Shown here: positions 23,195 through 31,664 of the stretch, in pieces | How positions within the stretch are numbered: position 1 is the first letter of the stretch | Layout of the letters: every line of letters begins with the position of its first letter | From: Streptomyces justiciae | Lineage (GTDB): Bacteria; Actinomycetota; Actinomycetes; Streptomycetales; Streptomycetaceae | Reading direction: 5' to 3' | NCBI RefSeq assembly: GCF_015163075.1 | Contig: NZ_JADDXU010000005.1 | Coordinates: 496,001 to 560,000 of the forward strand | Length of the DNA stretch: 64,000 nucleotides | Program-made: the position numbers and the translations under genes | The notes under the pieces: generated by a model | Told to the model about the DNA's origin: nothing | Database searches by the model: none | The model's input: the letters and a program-made list of their open reading frames with translations, nothing else

Positions 23195-24202
23195 GTGAGT
23201 GCCAACAGCCAGTTCACCTTCGCCGCCGCCACCGGCGTCGGCTCCCTGCCCGGCGGGGACGCCCGGGAAGCCGCCAAGACGGCGACGGGCTCCTTCGAGG
23301 ACTTCCCGTTCCTGCCCGAGCTCCCCGCCCGCGGACCCGGCGCCGACATGATCGGCCGGACCGCGGGGATGCTCGTCGAGCTGTACGCGCGCGTGGAGCC
23401 CAGCGGCTGGCGGCTCGGGGACCGGCCGGGCCGGGACACCAAACGGGCGCGGTCCTGGCTCGGCGAAGACCTCGACGCGCTGGAGGAGTTCACCCAGGGG
23501 TACGAGGGACAGCTGAAGGTGCAGGCCGTCGGCCCCTGGACGCTGGCCGCCGCCCTGGAGCTGCGCAACGGCGAGTCCGCCCTCTCCGACGCCGGTGCCT
23601 GCCGTGACCTCGCCGGCTCGCTCGCGGAGGGCCTGCGGCAGCATCTGGCCGAAGTACAGCGCCGCGTCCCCGGCGCCCAGCTGGTCCTCCAGCTCGACGA
23701 GCCCTCCCTCATCGCCGTACTCCGCGGGCAGGTCAGGACGGCCAGCGGCTACCGCACCCACGGCGCCGTCGACCGGCAGGTCGTCGAGTCCGCGCTCCGC
23801 GACGTCGTCGGGGTTCACGCCGACGGCCCCGTCGTGGTCCACTCGTGCGCACCGGACGTCCCGTTCGCCCTGCTGCGCCGGGCGGGCGCGGCGGCGATCT
23901 CCTTCGACTTCTCGCTCCTCACCGAGCGTGACGACGACGCGATCGGCGAGGCGGTGGAAGGGGGTACCCGGCTCTTCGCCGGTGTCGTACCCGGCACGGA
24001 CGCGGCATTGTCAGACCCTGCCGGTAGCGTCATGGGTGTCAGGACGCTGTGGCGCAGGCTGGGGCTGCATCCGGGGCTTCTCGCGGAGGCGGTGACGGTC
24101 ACTCCGGCGTGCGGCCTCGCGGGGGCCTCCCCGGAGTACGCGCGCAGGGCTCTCGCCCACTGCGTCCAGGCGGCGAGATCTCTCGCGGACAACCCAGAGT
24201 AA
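23195..24202 (+). CDS. Stand-alone MetE core domain (cobalamin-independent methionine synthase-like)
   Basis: A 335-aa protein corresponding to the catalytic C-terminal barrel of MetE without the N-terminal domain that carries polyglutamate folate binding. It opens with TGVGSLPGGDAREA, has LQLDEPSL in the barrel, and keeps likely zinc ligands: His and Cys in VVHSCAP and Cys in TPACGLAG. Such short core-MetE proteins use other methyl donors than methyl-THF-glutamate in archaea; here the donor is unknown. It could make methionine or act in a related thiol methyl transfer. Its stop codon is 15 bases before ligA, with GGGAGG between, and the two are probably co-transcribed. Confidence 0.8.
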   Translation: MSANSQFTFAAATGVGSLPGGDAREAAKTATGSFEDFPFLPELPARGPGADMIGRTAGMLVELYARVEPSGWRLGDRPGRDTKRARSWLGEDLDALEEFTQGYEGQLKVQAVGPWTLAAALELRNGESALSDAGACRDLAGSLAEGLRQHLAEVQRRVPGAQLVLQLDEPSLIAVLRGQVRTASGYRTHGAVDRQVVESALRDVVGVHADGPVVVHSCAPDVPFALLRRAGAAAISFDFSLLTERDDDAIGEAVEGGTRLFAGVVPGTDAALSDPAGSVMGVRTLWRRLGLHPGLLAEAVTVTPACGLAGASPEYARRALAHCVQAARSLADNPE

Positions 24203-24217
24203 CGGGAGGACAACACG

Positions 24218-26410
24218 GTGGCCGGCGACAAGCAAGCGGAGACGACGGTGCCCGCGGAGGCACGGGAGAAGCACGCGCAGCTCGCTGAGCAGATCACGGA
24301 GCATCGCACCCGGTACTACGCGGAGAGCGCCCCGGTCATCAGCGACGCGGAGTTCGACGAGCTCCTGCGTTCCCTGGAAGCCCTGGAGGACGAGTACCCG
24401 GAGCTGCGCACGCCGGATTCACCGACGCAGACGGTCGCGGTGGAGTTCGAGACGGACCTCGCGAAGGTCGAGCACCGCGAGCGCATGCTCTCGCTCGACA
24501 ACGTCTTCGACGACGCCGGGCTCGCCGCCTGGGCCGAGCGGGTCGCGAACGATGTGGGCACGTCCGACTACCACTTGCTGTGCGAGCTCAAGGTCGACGG
24601 TCTCGCGGTGAACCTCACCTACGAGAACGGTCGGCTCACCCGTGCGGCCACCCGAGGCACCGGGCGGATCGGTGAGGACATCACGCCCAATGTCATGACG
24701 ATCAAGGAGATCCCGCACCGGCTCAAGGGCGACAAGGTTCCGCAGCTCGTCGAGATCCGCGGCGAGGTCTACTTCCCGATGGACGCCTTCGAGGACCTCA
24801 ACGCACGCCGCGTGGAGGCGGGCGAGAAGCCCTACGCCAACCCTCGCAACTCCGCCTCCGGTTCACTGCGTCAGAAGGACGCCAAGGTCACGGCGACGCT
24901 GCCCCTCCACATGGTCGTCCACGGCATCGGTGCTCTGGAGGGCTTCGACGGCATGACCCGCCTCTCCGAGGCCTACGACCTACTCAAGACCTGGGGTCTG
25001 CCCACCTCCACGCACAACAAGGTGGTCGACGACCTCGACGGAGTACGGGAGTTCATCGCGTACTACGGCGAGAACCGGCACTCCGTGGCGCACGAGATCG
25101 ATGGCGTGGTCGTCAAACTCGACGAGATCCGCCTCCAGGGCCGCCTCGGCTCCACGGCACGCGCGCCGCGCTGGGCGATCGCGTACAAGTACGCGCCGGA
25201 AGAGGTCAACACCAAGCTGATCGACATCAAGGTGGGTGTCGGTCGAACCGGTCGTGTCACGCCGTACGCCCAGGTCGAACCGGTCACGGTCGCGGGCTCC
25301 GAGGTCGAGTTCGCCACTCTGCACAACCAGGACGTCGTGAAGGCCAAGGGCGTTCTCATCGGTGACACGGTGGTGATTCGCAAGGCCGGGGACGTCATCC
25401 CGGAGATCCTCGGCCCGGTCGTCGACCTGCGCGACGGCAGCGAGCGCGAGTTCGTGATGCCGAGCGAGTGCCCGGAGTGCCAGACGCCGCTCAAGGCCAT
25501 GAAAGAGGGCGACATCGATCTGCGGTGTCCCAACGCCCGTACCTGCCCGGCCCAGTTGCGGGAGCGAGTCTCCTACCTCGCGGGCCGGGAGTGCCTGGAC
25601 ATCGAGCACTTCGGCGAAGTGGTCGCTGCCGCGCTCACCCGGCCGCTGGAGCCCACGGATCCGCCGCTCGTAGACGAGGGCGACCTGTTCGACCTGACCG
25701 TGGAGAAGCTGCTCCCGATCAAGGCGTACGTCCGCGACAAGGACAGCGGCCTGCCCAAGCGCGACCCGAAGACGGGCGAGGAGAAGGTCGTCACGGTCTT
25801 CGCCAACCAGAAGGGCGAGCCGAAGAAGAACACCCTGGCGCTGCTCAAGAACATCGAGGAGGCCAAGACCCGGCCGTTCGCCCGCTTCCTCAACGGACTC
25901 TCCATCCGCCATGTTGGACCGGTTGCCGCGCAGGCGCTGGCCCGCGAGTTCCGCTCGATCGAGCGGATCGAGCAGGCCACCGAGCTGGAGCTGGCCAACA
26001 CCGACGGCGTGGGCGGGATCATCGCCAAGTCCCTCAAGGAGTGGCTGGCGGAGGACTGGCACCGCGAGATCATCCGCAAGTGGAAGGAAGCCGGAGTCTC
26101 CTTCGAGGAGGAAGGCACCGGCGACGACGAAGGCCCCCGCCCCCTGGAAGGCCTCACCGTCGTCGTCACCGGCACCCTGGAGCACTTCACCCGTGACGGG
26201 GCCAAGGACGCCCTTCAGTCGCGCGGAGCGAAAGTGACCGGTTCTGTTTCGAAGAAGACGTCTTTCGTGGTTGTGGGTGACAATCCTGGTTCGAAGTACG
26301 ACAAGGCGATGCAGCTCAAGGTGCCCGTTCTGAACGAGGACGGCTTCAACGTCCTGCTGGAAGAGGGTCCGGAAGCAGCCGCCGAAGTCGCGCTTCCGAC
26401 CGAGGAATAG
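24218..26410 (+). CDS. ligA: NAD-dependent DNA ligase
   Basis: A 730-aa essential enzyme that seals nicks in replication and repair using NAD+. The adenylated lysine is K125 in ELKVDGLAVN. The Ia domain precedes it (YYAESAPVISDAEFDELLR), and later come the OB fold, a four-Cys zinc finger (CPECQTPL and CPNARTCPAQ), HhH repeats, and a C-terminal BRCT domain (GLTVVVTGTLEHFTRDGAKD region). A ~35-residue segment after the zinc finger (DKDSGLPKRDPKTGEEKV region) looks like an actinobacterial insertion. It starts at GTG 24218 with GGGAGGA upstream. Length is slightly above the ~670 residues of the E. coli enzyme because of that insertion and a charged C-terminus. Confidence 0.96.
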   Translation: MAGDKQAETTVPAEAREKHAQLAEQITEHRTRYYAESAPVISDAEFDELLRSLEALEDEYPELRTPDSPTQTVAVEFETDLAKVEHRERMLSLDNVFDDAGLAAWAERVANDVGTSDYHLLCELKVDGLAVNLTYENGRLTRAATRGTGRIGEDITPNVMTIKEIPHRLKGDKVPQLVEIRGEVYFPMDAFEDLNARRVEAGEKPYANPRNSASGSLRQKDAKVTATLPLHMVVHGIGALEGFDGMTRLSEAYDLLKTWGLPTSTHNKVVDDLDGVREFIAYYGENRHSVAHEIDGVVVKLDEIRLQGRLGSTARAPRWAIAYKYAPEEVNTKLIDIKVGVGRTGRVTPYAQVEPVTVAGSEVEFATLHNQDVVKAKGVLIGDTVVIRKAGDVIPEILGPVVDLRDGSEREFVMPSECPECQTPLKAMKEGDIDLRCPNARTCPAQLRERVSYLAGRECLDIEHFGEVVAAALTRPLEPTDPPLVDEGDLFDLTVEKLLPIKAYVRDKDSGLPKRDPKTGEEKVVTVFANQKGEPKKNTLALLKNIEEAKTRPFARFLNGLSIRHVGPVAAQALAREFRSIERIEQATELELANTDGVGGIIAKSLKEWLAEDWHREIIRKWKEAGVSFEEEGTGDDEGPRPLEGLTVVVTGTLEHFTRDGAKDALQSRGAKVTGSVSKKTSFVVVGDNPGSKYDKAMQLKVPVLNEDGFNVLLEEGPEAAAEVALPTEE

Positions 26411-26450
26411 GCGAGGAGCACGAGACAAGTAGGGCGGAGCAGCGGTTGAA

Positions 26451-26490
26451 GGCCACCCGATCGGCGCATACCAGATGCATACGGGTGGCC
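26451..26490 (+). terminator. Hairpin downstream of ligA
   Basis: GGCCACCCG (26451-26459) pairs perfectly with CGGGTGGCC (26482-26490), with an inner GCAT/ATGC helix in the 22-base loop. No U tract follows. It starts 40 bases after the ligA stop. Confidence 0.6.
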
Positions 26491-26592
26491 GGGGCGCATT
26501 CGGGCAACCGTCGACGACCGCTGCCCGTGGAAGCCTTCTGCGGCCTACTGTTGAGATGTGCGCCTGCCGTGCCCAGCTGCGGTTGGGGCAAC

Positions 26593-26615
26593 CCCGTGCT
26601 CCTCAGGAGCACGGG
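26593..26615 (+). promoter_or_regulatory. 23-bp perfect palindrome upstream of the RmdB-type gene
   Basis: CCCGTGCTCCT and AGGAGCACGGG are exact complements around one central base, 87 bases before the start codon. An extra copy of the right arm core, AGGAGCACG, lies at 26414-26422. Outer sequences GTTGG (26582-26586) and CCAAC (26626-26630) could extend it as an RNA stem. It may be an operator or part of a structured leader. Confidence 0.6.
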
Positions 26616-26702
26616 AAAGGGTTTTCCAACGCGGCGCCGTAGAGGGTTTGTCGGGCAACGGGCCGCGTGGCGTGGGCACCGCCGGCTGTGAGAGGGACGG
26701 GA

Positions 26703-28964
26703 ATGGAACCGACCGAGAGCGCCGCCCCGTACTCACGGCTGCGCCGGCTGGCCGGCGCATGGCGAGGGAGCCGCCGGGCGCCGGGCACCGCGGAGCGTCC
26801 GCGTGACGAGGCGCGGGCCACCGGATCCGCCGTGCCGGCCGGACCGTACACCACCGTGGACGACCGCAGCGCCGTACAGCTCACCGCCGACCACGCCCCC
26901 GGGCTGCCCGGAGCCGAGCACGAGCGGCATCTGTCCTGGCCCGCGCTGCCCGCCGGGGTCGTCGCGGCGGCCGGGTTCGTGCTGGGGGCGGGCTTCTACC
27001 GGGCGTTCACCGGAAGCCACGCCCTCTTCCCGTCCGGCACCGTCGGCTGGGCCCTCGCCGTGCTCACCGGCGTCATCGTCGGCCACCTCGTCGCGCTCGG
27101 CCGCGCCCGCTGGTGGGGCGGCACCGGCTCCGGCGCCGCCCTCACCCTCGCCGTCCTGATCCTCTACGGCTGGGTGCCGGCCGGCATGGTCAGCCTCACC
27201 GTCGTCGTCCTGGTCGGCATAGCCAGGCGCCACCGCTGGCGGCAGGGCGTCCTGCACGGCGCGGTGGACATCCTCGGCATCGCCGCCGGCGCGCTGATCC
27301 TGGCCGCCTTCGGCCGCGTACCGACCGTCGAGGCCCCCTGGAACCCCGACACCTGGACCCTCTACACGGTCCCCGAGATCGTCCTCGTCGCGGCGACCTA
27401 TCTCGCGGTCACCCGCACCCTGCTGTGGTACCTGCACGCCCCGCGCACCGGCGGACTGCCCACGGTCGCCCGTACCGCCCTGGTCAGACAGGGCCTGGTC
27501 GCGGTTGCGCTGCTCGGCATCGCCCCGCTGGTCTGCGTCGTCGCCGTGGCCAAGCCGGTGCTGCTGCCGCTGTTCGCCATCCCGCTCATAGCCCTCGACT
27601 CCACCCTGTGGATGGCCCGGGCCCGGGCGGAGGAGCAGCTGCGCGACCCGCTGACCGGGCTGCCCAACCGCCAGTGGCTCCTCGAACGCATCTGGACCGC
27701 CCTGGACGACGCCGAACGCATCGGCGCCCGCTCGGCCCTGATGCTCATAGACCTCGACCGCTTCCGGTCGGTCAACGACACGCTCGGCCATCTCGCCGGT
27801 GACCGACTGCTCCTGCAGATAGCCGACCGGCTCCAGCAGGCCCTGCCGCGCGGGGCGGAGGCCGCGCGGCTCGGCGGCGACGAGTTCGCCGTGTTACTGC
27901 CGGTCGCCGACTCCACGACGTCCGCGACCCGGGTCGCCCGCAACCTCGTCTCGGCCCTCAGCTCCCCGCTCGACCTCGACGGGCTCACCCTCGTCCTGGA
28001 GGCCAGCGCCGGAGTCGCCGTCTTCCCCGACCACGCCCTCGACGCCGAGGGGCTGCTGCGCCGGGCGGACGTGGCGATGTACCAGGCGAAGCGGGACCGT
28101 ACGGGCGTCGAGGTCTACGAGTCCAAACGGGACTCGAACACCCCGGACCGGCTGGGCCTGCTGGGCGACCTGCGCCGCGCCCTCGACGCCCACGAGGTCG
28201 AGCTGCACTACCAGCCCAAGGTCCGCTTCGACGGACAGGTGGCGGGCCTGGAGGCCCTGGTCCGCTGGGTGCACCCGGAGCGCGGGAAGGTGCCGCCGGA
28301 CGAGTTCATCGCCATCGCCGAGTCCTCCGGGCTGATGCCCCACCTCACGGAGTACGTCCTCGACACCGCGCTCGGCCAGGTCGCCCAGTGGCGCGCGCAG
28401 GGGCTGTACGTCCCGGTCGCGGTCAACGTCTCCCCGCGTGACGTCCACACCCCCGGCTTCGCCGGCTCGGTCGCCGCCCGGCTGGCCCGGCACGGCGTCC
28501 CCGCGGGCTCCCTCCAGCTGGAGATAACGGAACATGTGCTGCTGGAGGACCCGCAGCGCGCCGCCGACACCCTCGCCGGGCTGACCGGCCACGGCGTGAA
28601 GATGTCCCTGGACGACTTCGGCACCGGCTACTCCTCCCTCGTGCATCTGCGCCGCCTCCCCGTCAGTGAACTGAAGATCGACCGCTCGTTCGTGGCCCGC
28701 CTCGCGGTCGACGCCGAGGACGCGGAGATCGTCCGCTGCACGGTCGACCTCGCCCATTCCCTCGGCCTGCTGGTCGTCGCCGAGGGCGTCGAGGACGACG
28801 AGACCTGGGAACGCCTGCGCGACCTCGGCTGTGACGCCGTACAGGGCTGGCTGGTCGCGGCGGCGATGCCGGCCGAGGAGACGACGGCCTGGCTGCGGGC
28901 GCGCGGATCGCGCGGCTGGCAGCGGCCGAGGGCGGCGCTGCCGGCCGCCGCGGCCGACGAGTAG
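26703..28964 (+). CDS. rmdB: Membrane GGDEF-EAL protein (RmdB-type c-di-GMP enzyme) with a TTA codon
   Basis: A 753-aa protein. After a ~75-residue cytoplasmic N-terminus there are about six membrane helices (to about residue 300), then GGDEF at residues 391-395 and EAL at 517-519. The GGDEF motif is intact, but the inhibitory site is RGAE instead of RxxD. The EAL domain retains QPK, E-A-L, NVS, ITEHVLLE and DDFGTGYSSL, so phosphodiesterase activity is likely. Architecture and location resemble S. coelicolor RmdB, a c-di-GMP-degrading protein acting in development. Codon 398 (27894-27896) is TTA, implying dependence on the bldA tRNA. ATG 26703 follows GAGAGGGA. Confidence 0.9.
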   Translation: MEPTESAAPYSRLRRLAGAWRGSRRAPGTAERPRDEARATGSAVPAGPYTTVDDRSAVQLTADHAPGLPGAEHERHLSWPALPAGVVAAAGFVLGAGFYRAFTGSHALFPSGTVGWALAVLTGVIVGHLVALGRARWWGGTGSGAALTLAVLILYGWVPAGMVSLTVVVLVGIARRHRWRQGVLHGAVDILGIAAGALILAAFGRVPTVEAPWNPDTWTLYTVPEIVLVAATYLAVTRTLLWYLHAPRTGGLPTVARTALVRQGLVAVALLGIAPLVCVVAVAKPVLLPLFAIPLIALDSTLWMARARAEEQLRDPLTGLPNRQWLLERIWTALDDAERIGARSALMLIDLDRFRSVNDTLGHLAGDRLLLQIADRLQQALPRGAEAARLGGDEFAVLLPVADSTTSATRVARNLVSALSSPLDLDGLTLVLEASAGVAVFPDHALDAEGLLRRADVAMYQAKRDRTGVEVYESKRDSNTPDRLGLLGDLRRALDAHEVELHYQPKVRFDGQVAGLEALVRWVHPERGKVPPDEFIAIAESSGLMPHLTEYVLDTALGQVAQWRAQGLYVPVAVNVSPRDVHTPGFAGSVAARLARHGVPAGSLQLEITEHVLLEDPQRAADTLAGLTGHGVKMSLDDFGTGYSSLVHLRRLPVSELKIDRSFVARLAVDAEDAEIVRCTVDLAHSLGLLVVAEGVEDDETWERLRDLGCDAVQGWLVAAAMPAEETTAWLRARGSRGWQRPRAALPAAAADE

Positions 28965-28995
28965 GCACCGCCGGAACCAGCTCCCCGGGACCGGC

Positions 28996-29010
28996 GTTGA
29001 AATGATCAAC
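28996..29010 (+). promoter_or_regulatory. Small inverted repeat before the cupin gene
   Basis: GTTGA-AATGA-TCAAC is a perfect 5-bp inverted repeat with a 5-base spacer, 24 bases before the cupin ATG. TTGA-N5-TCAA spacing resembles MarR/PadR-type operators, but no regulator gene is adjacent. Confidence 0.4.
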
Positions 29011-29033
29011 ACCAGTCATCAGGGGGAATGAAG

Positions 29034-29522
29034 ATGTCGCTGTTCGTACCGAAGTTCGACGACTCCGTGGTGGTCCGTGACGCCGAGGCCGAGACCCTCG
29101 GCGGCGATCCCGTCGCCGTGAAGCTGCTCGCCGACAGCAGCGCGTCCGGCGGCGCGCTGTCCACCGTGCGCGTCACCCTCGGCCAGGGCGCCGACGGCGC
29201 CAAGCCGCATCTGCACCGCAACTCCGCCGAGATGTTCTTCCTGCTCGACGGCGAGGCCCAGCTCCTGTCCGGCGACGACATCGTCACCGCCGAGCGCGGC
29301 GACCTCGTCATCGTCCCGCCGGGGAGGCCGCACGCCTTCGCCGCCGCCCCCGGCAGCACGGCCGACCTGCTGATCGTCATCACCCCGGGCGTGGAGCGCT
29401 TCGAGTACTTCCGCCATCTCCAGCGCATCCGCCTCGGCGAGGTCGGCCCGGAGAGCATCCTCGAAGTGCAGGAGCTCTACGACAACCACTTCCTGCCCAG
29501 CCCCGCCTGGGAGAGCCGCTGA
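29034..29522 (+). CDS. Cupin-domain protein
   Basis: A 162-aa protein with one clear cupin_2 barrel. The metal-binding motif has PHLHRNSAEMFFLLDGEAQL (two His, one Glu) and PPGRPHAF supplies the last His, so a bound metal ion is likely. I chose ATG 29034 because AGGGGG is nine bases upstream; the ATG two codons earlier is too close to it. The C-terminal third is helical (YFRHLQRIRLGEVGPESILE). It may be an oxygenase, isomerase or ligand sensor; the family is too broad to decide. It sits alone between the RmdB-type gene and gatC. Confidence 0.82.
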   Translation: MSLFVPKFDDSVVVRDAEAETLGGDPVAVKLLADSSASGGALSTVRVTLGQGADGAKPHLHRNSAEMFFLLDGEAQLLSGDDIVTAERGDLVIVPPGRPHAFAAAPGSTADLLIVITPGVERFEYFRHLQRIRLGEVGPESILEVQELYDNHFLPSPAWESR

Positions 29523-29604
29523 AGGGAAACCGTTTAACGGGCACAGGGCGCTGCCCCATAGGATTGGCCCCAAACCACACACACTCACCCCAGAGGATCG
29601 CTGC

Positions 29605-29901
29605 ATGCCTGGCATCACGCGCGAGGAGGTCGCCCACCTCGCCCGGCTGGCGCGTCTGGAGCTGAAGCCCGAAGAGCTCGAGCACTTCGCGGGACAGCTG
29701 GACGACATCATCGGCGCGGTCGCACGCGTCAGTGAGGTCGCCGACCAAGACGTACCGCCGACCTCGCACCCGCTCCCGCTGACGAATGTCATGCGGGCGG
29801 ACGAGGTCCGTCCGTCGCTCACCCCCGAGCAGGCGCTCTCCGGCGCCCCGGCCCAGGAGCAGCAGCGTTTCAAGGTGCCGCAGATCCTGGGGGAGGACTA
29901 A
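29605..29901 (+). CDS. gatC: Asp-tRNA(Asn)/Glu-tRNA(Gln) amidotransferase subunit C
   Basis: A 98-aa subunit of the GatCAB complex, which amidates Glu-tRNA(Gln) (and Asp-tRNA(Asn)) so that these organisms can charge Gln and Asn tRNAs. The family start ITREEVAHLARLARLELKPEE is present and the C-terminal RADEVRPSLTPEQALSGAP region wraps GatA. It is six bases before gatA. A TAGGAT -10 (29557-29562) lies about 40 bases upstream of its ATG, with GAGGATCG near the start. GatC stabilises GatA and is required for complex formation. Confidence 0.96.
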   Translation: MPGITREEVAHLARLARLELKPEELEHFAGQLDDIIGAVARVSEVADQDVPPTSHPLPLTNVMRADEVRPSLTPEQALSGAPAQEQQRFKVPQILGED

Positions 29902-29907
29902 GAAGTC

Positions 29908-31413
29908 ATGACGGACAACAACGTCAACATCATCAAGCTCACCGCCGCCGAGACCGCCGCGAAGATCGCTTCCGGTGAGCTCACGGCCGTGCAGGTCACC
30001 GAGGCCCACCTCGCCCGTATCGAGGCCGTCGACGAGAAGGTGCATGCCTTCCTGCACGTCGACCGCGAGGGCGCTCTCGCCCAGGCGCGTGCCGTCGACG
30101 AGAAGCGGGCCAAGGGCGAGAAGCTCGGTCCGCTCGCCGGTGTGCCCCTCGCGCTGAAGGACATCTTCACCACCGAGGGCATCCCGACGACCGTCGGCTC
30201 GAAGATCCTCGAAGGCTGGATCCCGCCGTACGACGCGACCCTCACCAAGAAGCTGAAGGCCGCCGACGTCGTCATCCTCGGCAAGACCAACATGGACGAG
30301 TTCGCCATGGGGTCGAGCACCGAGAACAGCGCGTACGGGCCGACCGGCAACCCGTGGGACCTCACCCGCATCCCCGGCGGCTCCGGTGGCGGTTCCTCCG
30401 CCGCGCTCGCCGCGCACATGGCGCCCCTCGCCATCGGCACCGACACCGGCGGTTCCATCCGCCAGCCGGCCGCCGTCACCGGCACGGTCGGCGTGAAGCC
30501 GACGTACGGGGCCGTCTCCCGCTTCGGCATGGTCGCCTTCTCCTCGTCCCTCGACCAGGGTGGGCCCTGCGCCCGTACGGTCCTGGACGCGGCGCTCCTG
30601 CACGAGGTCATCGCCGGCCACGACCCGCTCGACTCCACGTCCATCGACGCCCCGGTCCCGCCGGTCGTCGAGGCCGCCCGCAACGGCAGCGTCCAGGGCA
30701 TGCGCGTCGGCGTCGTCAAGCAGTTCCGCGGCGAGGGCTACCAGGCCGGTGTCATCCAGCGCTTCGACGAGTCCGTCGCCCTCCTCAAGGAGCTGGGCGC
30801 GGAGATCGTCGAGCTGGACTGCCCGTCCTTCGACCTGGCGCTCTCCGCGTACTACCTGATCGCGCCCTCCGAGTGTTCGTCCAACCTCGCCCGCTTCGAC
30901 GGCCTGCGCTACGGCCTGCGGACCGGCGACGACGGCACGAACTCCGCCGAGGCGGTCACGTCGATCACCCGTGAGGCGGGCTTCGGCCCCGAGGTGAAGC
31001 GCCGGATCATGCTCGGCACGTACGCGCTGAGCAGCGGCTACTACGACGCCTACTACGGCAGCGCCCAGAAGGTCCGCACGCTCATCACGCGCGACTTCGA
31101 GAAGGCCTTCGAGCAGGTGGACGTCATCGTCTCGCCGACGACACCCACCACCGCCTTCCCGATCGGCGAGCGTGCCGACGACCCGATGGCGATGTACCTG
31201 GCCGACCTGTGCACCATCCCGACGAACCTCGCGGGCAACGCGGCGATGTCGCTGCCGTGCGGTCTGGCGCCCGAGGACAACCTCCCGGTCGGCCTCCAGA
31301 TCATCGCCCCGGCGCTGAAGGACGACCGGCTGTACAAGGTCGGCGCCGCCGTCGAGGCCGCCTTCGTGGAAAAGTGGGGGCACCCGCTTCTCGAGGAGGC
31401 ACCGTCGCTGTGA
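29908..31413 (+). CDS. gatA: GatCAB amidotransferase subunit A (glutaminase/amidase)
   Basis: A 501-aa amidase-signature enzyme that releases ammonia from glutamine for tRNA amidation. The catalytic Ser-cisSer-Lys triad lies in GVPLALKDIF (Lys) and PGGSGGGSSAALAA followed by IGTDTGGSIRQPA (the two Ser). The length matches the family (~490 aa). ATG 29908 has GGGGAGG upstream. Its stop overlaps the GTG of a small membrane protein gene by four bases (GTGA), which separates it from gatB, an unusual insertion into the operon. Confidence 0.96.
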   Translation: MTDNNVNIIKLTAAETAAKIASGELTAVQVTEAHLARIEAVDEKVHAFLHVDREGALAQARAVDEKRAKGEKLGPLAGVPLALKDIFTTEGIPTTVGSKILEGWIPPYDATLTKKLKAADVVILGKTNMDEFAMGSSTENSAYGPTGNPWDLTRIPGGSGGGSSAALAAHMAPLAIGTDTGGSIRQPAAVTGTVGVKPTYGAVSRFGMVAFSSSLDQGGPCARTVLDAALLHEVIAGHDPLDSTSIDAPVPPVVEAARNGSVQGMRVGVVKQFRGEGYQAGVIQRFDESVALLKELGAEIVELDCPSFDLALSAYYLIAPSECSSNLARFDGLRYGLRTGDDGTNSAEAVTSITREAGFGPEVKRRIMLGTYALSSGYYDAYYGSAQKVRTLITRDFEKAFEQVDVIVSPTTPTTAFPIGERADDPMAMYLADLCTIPTNLAGNAAMSLPCGLAPEDNLPVGLQIIAPALKDDRLYKVGAAVEAAFVEKWGHPLLEEAPSL

Positions 31414-31649
31414 GCAAGCTGACCAAGGCCAAGGACTTCAAGAAGTCCAAGTCCGGTACGTACCTGTCGATGGCCACCACCGCGTTCGGCGCGTTGGGTG
31501 TCGCCAAGCAGATCAAGAAGGCCCGCACCGAGCAGGACACGCTCCGGCTGATCGACGCCACCGTCTCCGCGGTCGCGATCGTCACCGGCCTCGCCATCCT
31601 GTACCGCGAGCTGAAGCGGCTGGGCGACGACGACGTCCTGCTGGGCTGA
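31410..31649 (+). CDS. Small membrane protein inside the gat operon
   Basis: A 79-aa protein encoded between gatA and gatB. It starts at GTG overlapping the gatA stop (GTGA), with GAGGAGG ten bases upstream, and ends 15 bases before gatB. The N-terminus is strongly basic (KLTKAKDFKKSKSG), then comes a weak amphipathic stretch (AKQIKKARTEQDTLRLIDATVSAVAIVTGLAILY), in which the last ~18 residues form one membrane helix, and an acidic tail (RLGDDDVLLG). No known domain. The tight coupling means it must be made with GatCAB; it could anchor the complex at the membrane or simply be an actinobacterial passenger gene. Confidence 0.8.
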   Translation: MSKLTKAKDFKKSKSGTYLSMATTAFGALGVAKQIKKARTEQDTLRLIDATVSAVAIVTGLAILYRELKRLGDDDVLLG

Positions 31650-31664
31650 GAGGGAAGTTTCACC

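Noticed and set aside
26411..26702. An 81-codon frame over the rmdB leader
   Set aside because: No start signal, and it runs across the palindrome and the hairpin; composition is not coding-like.
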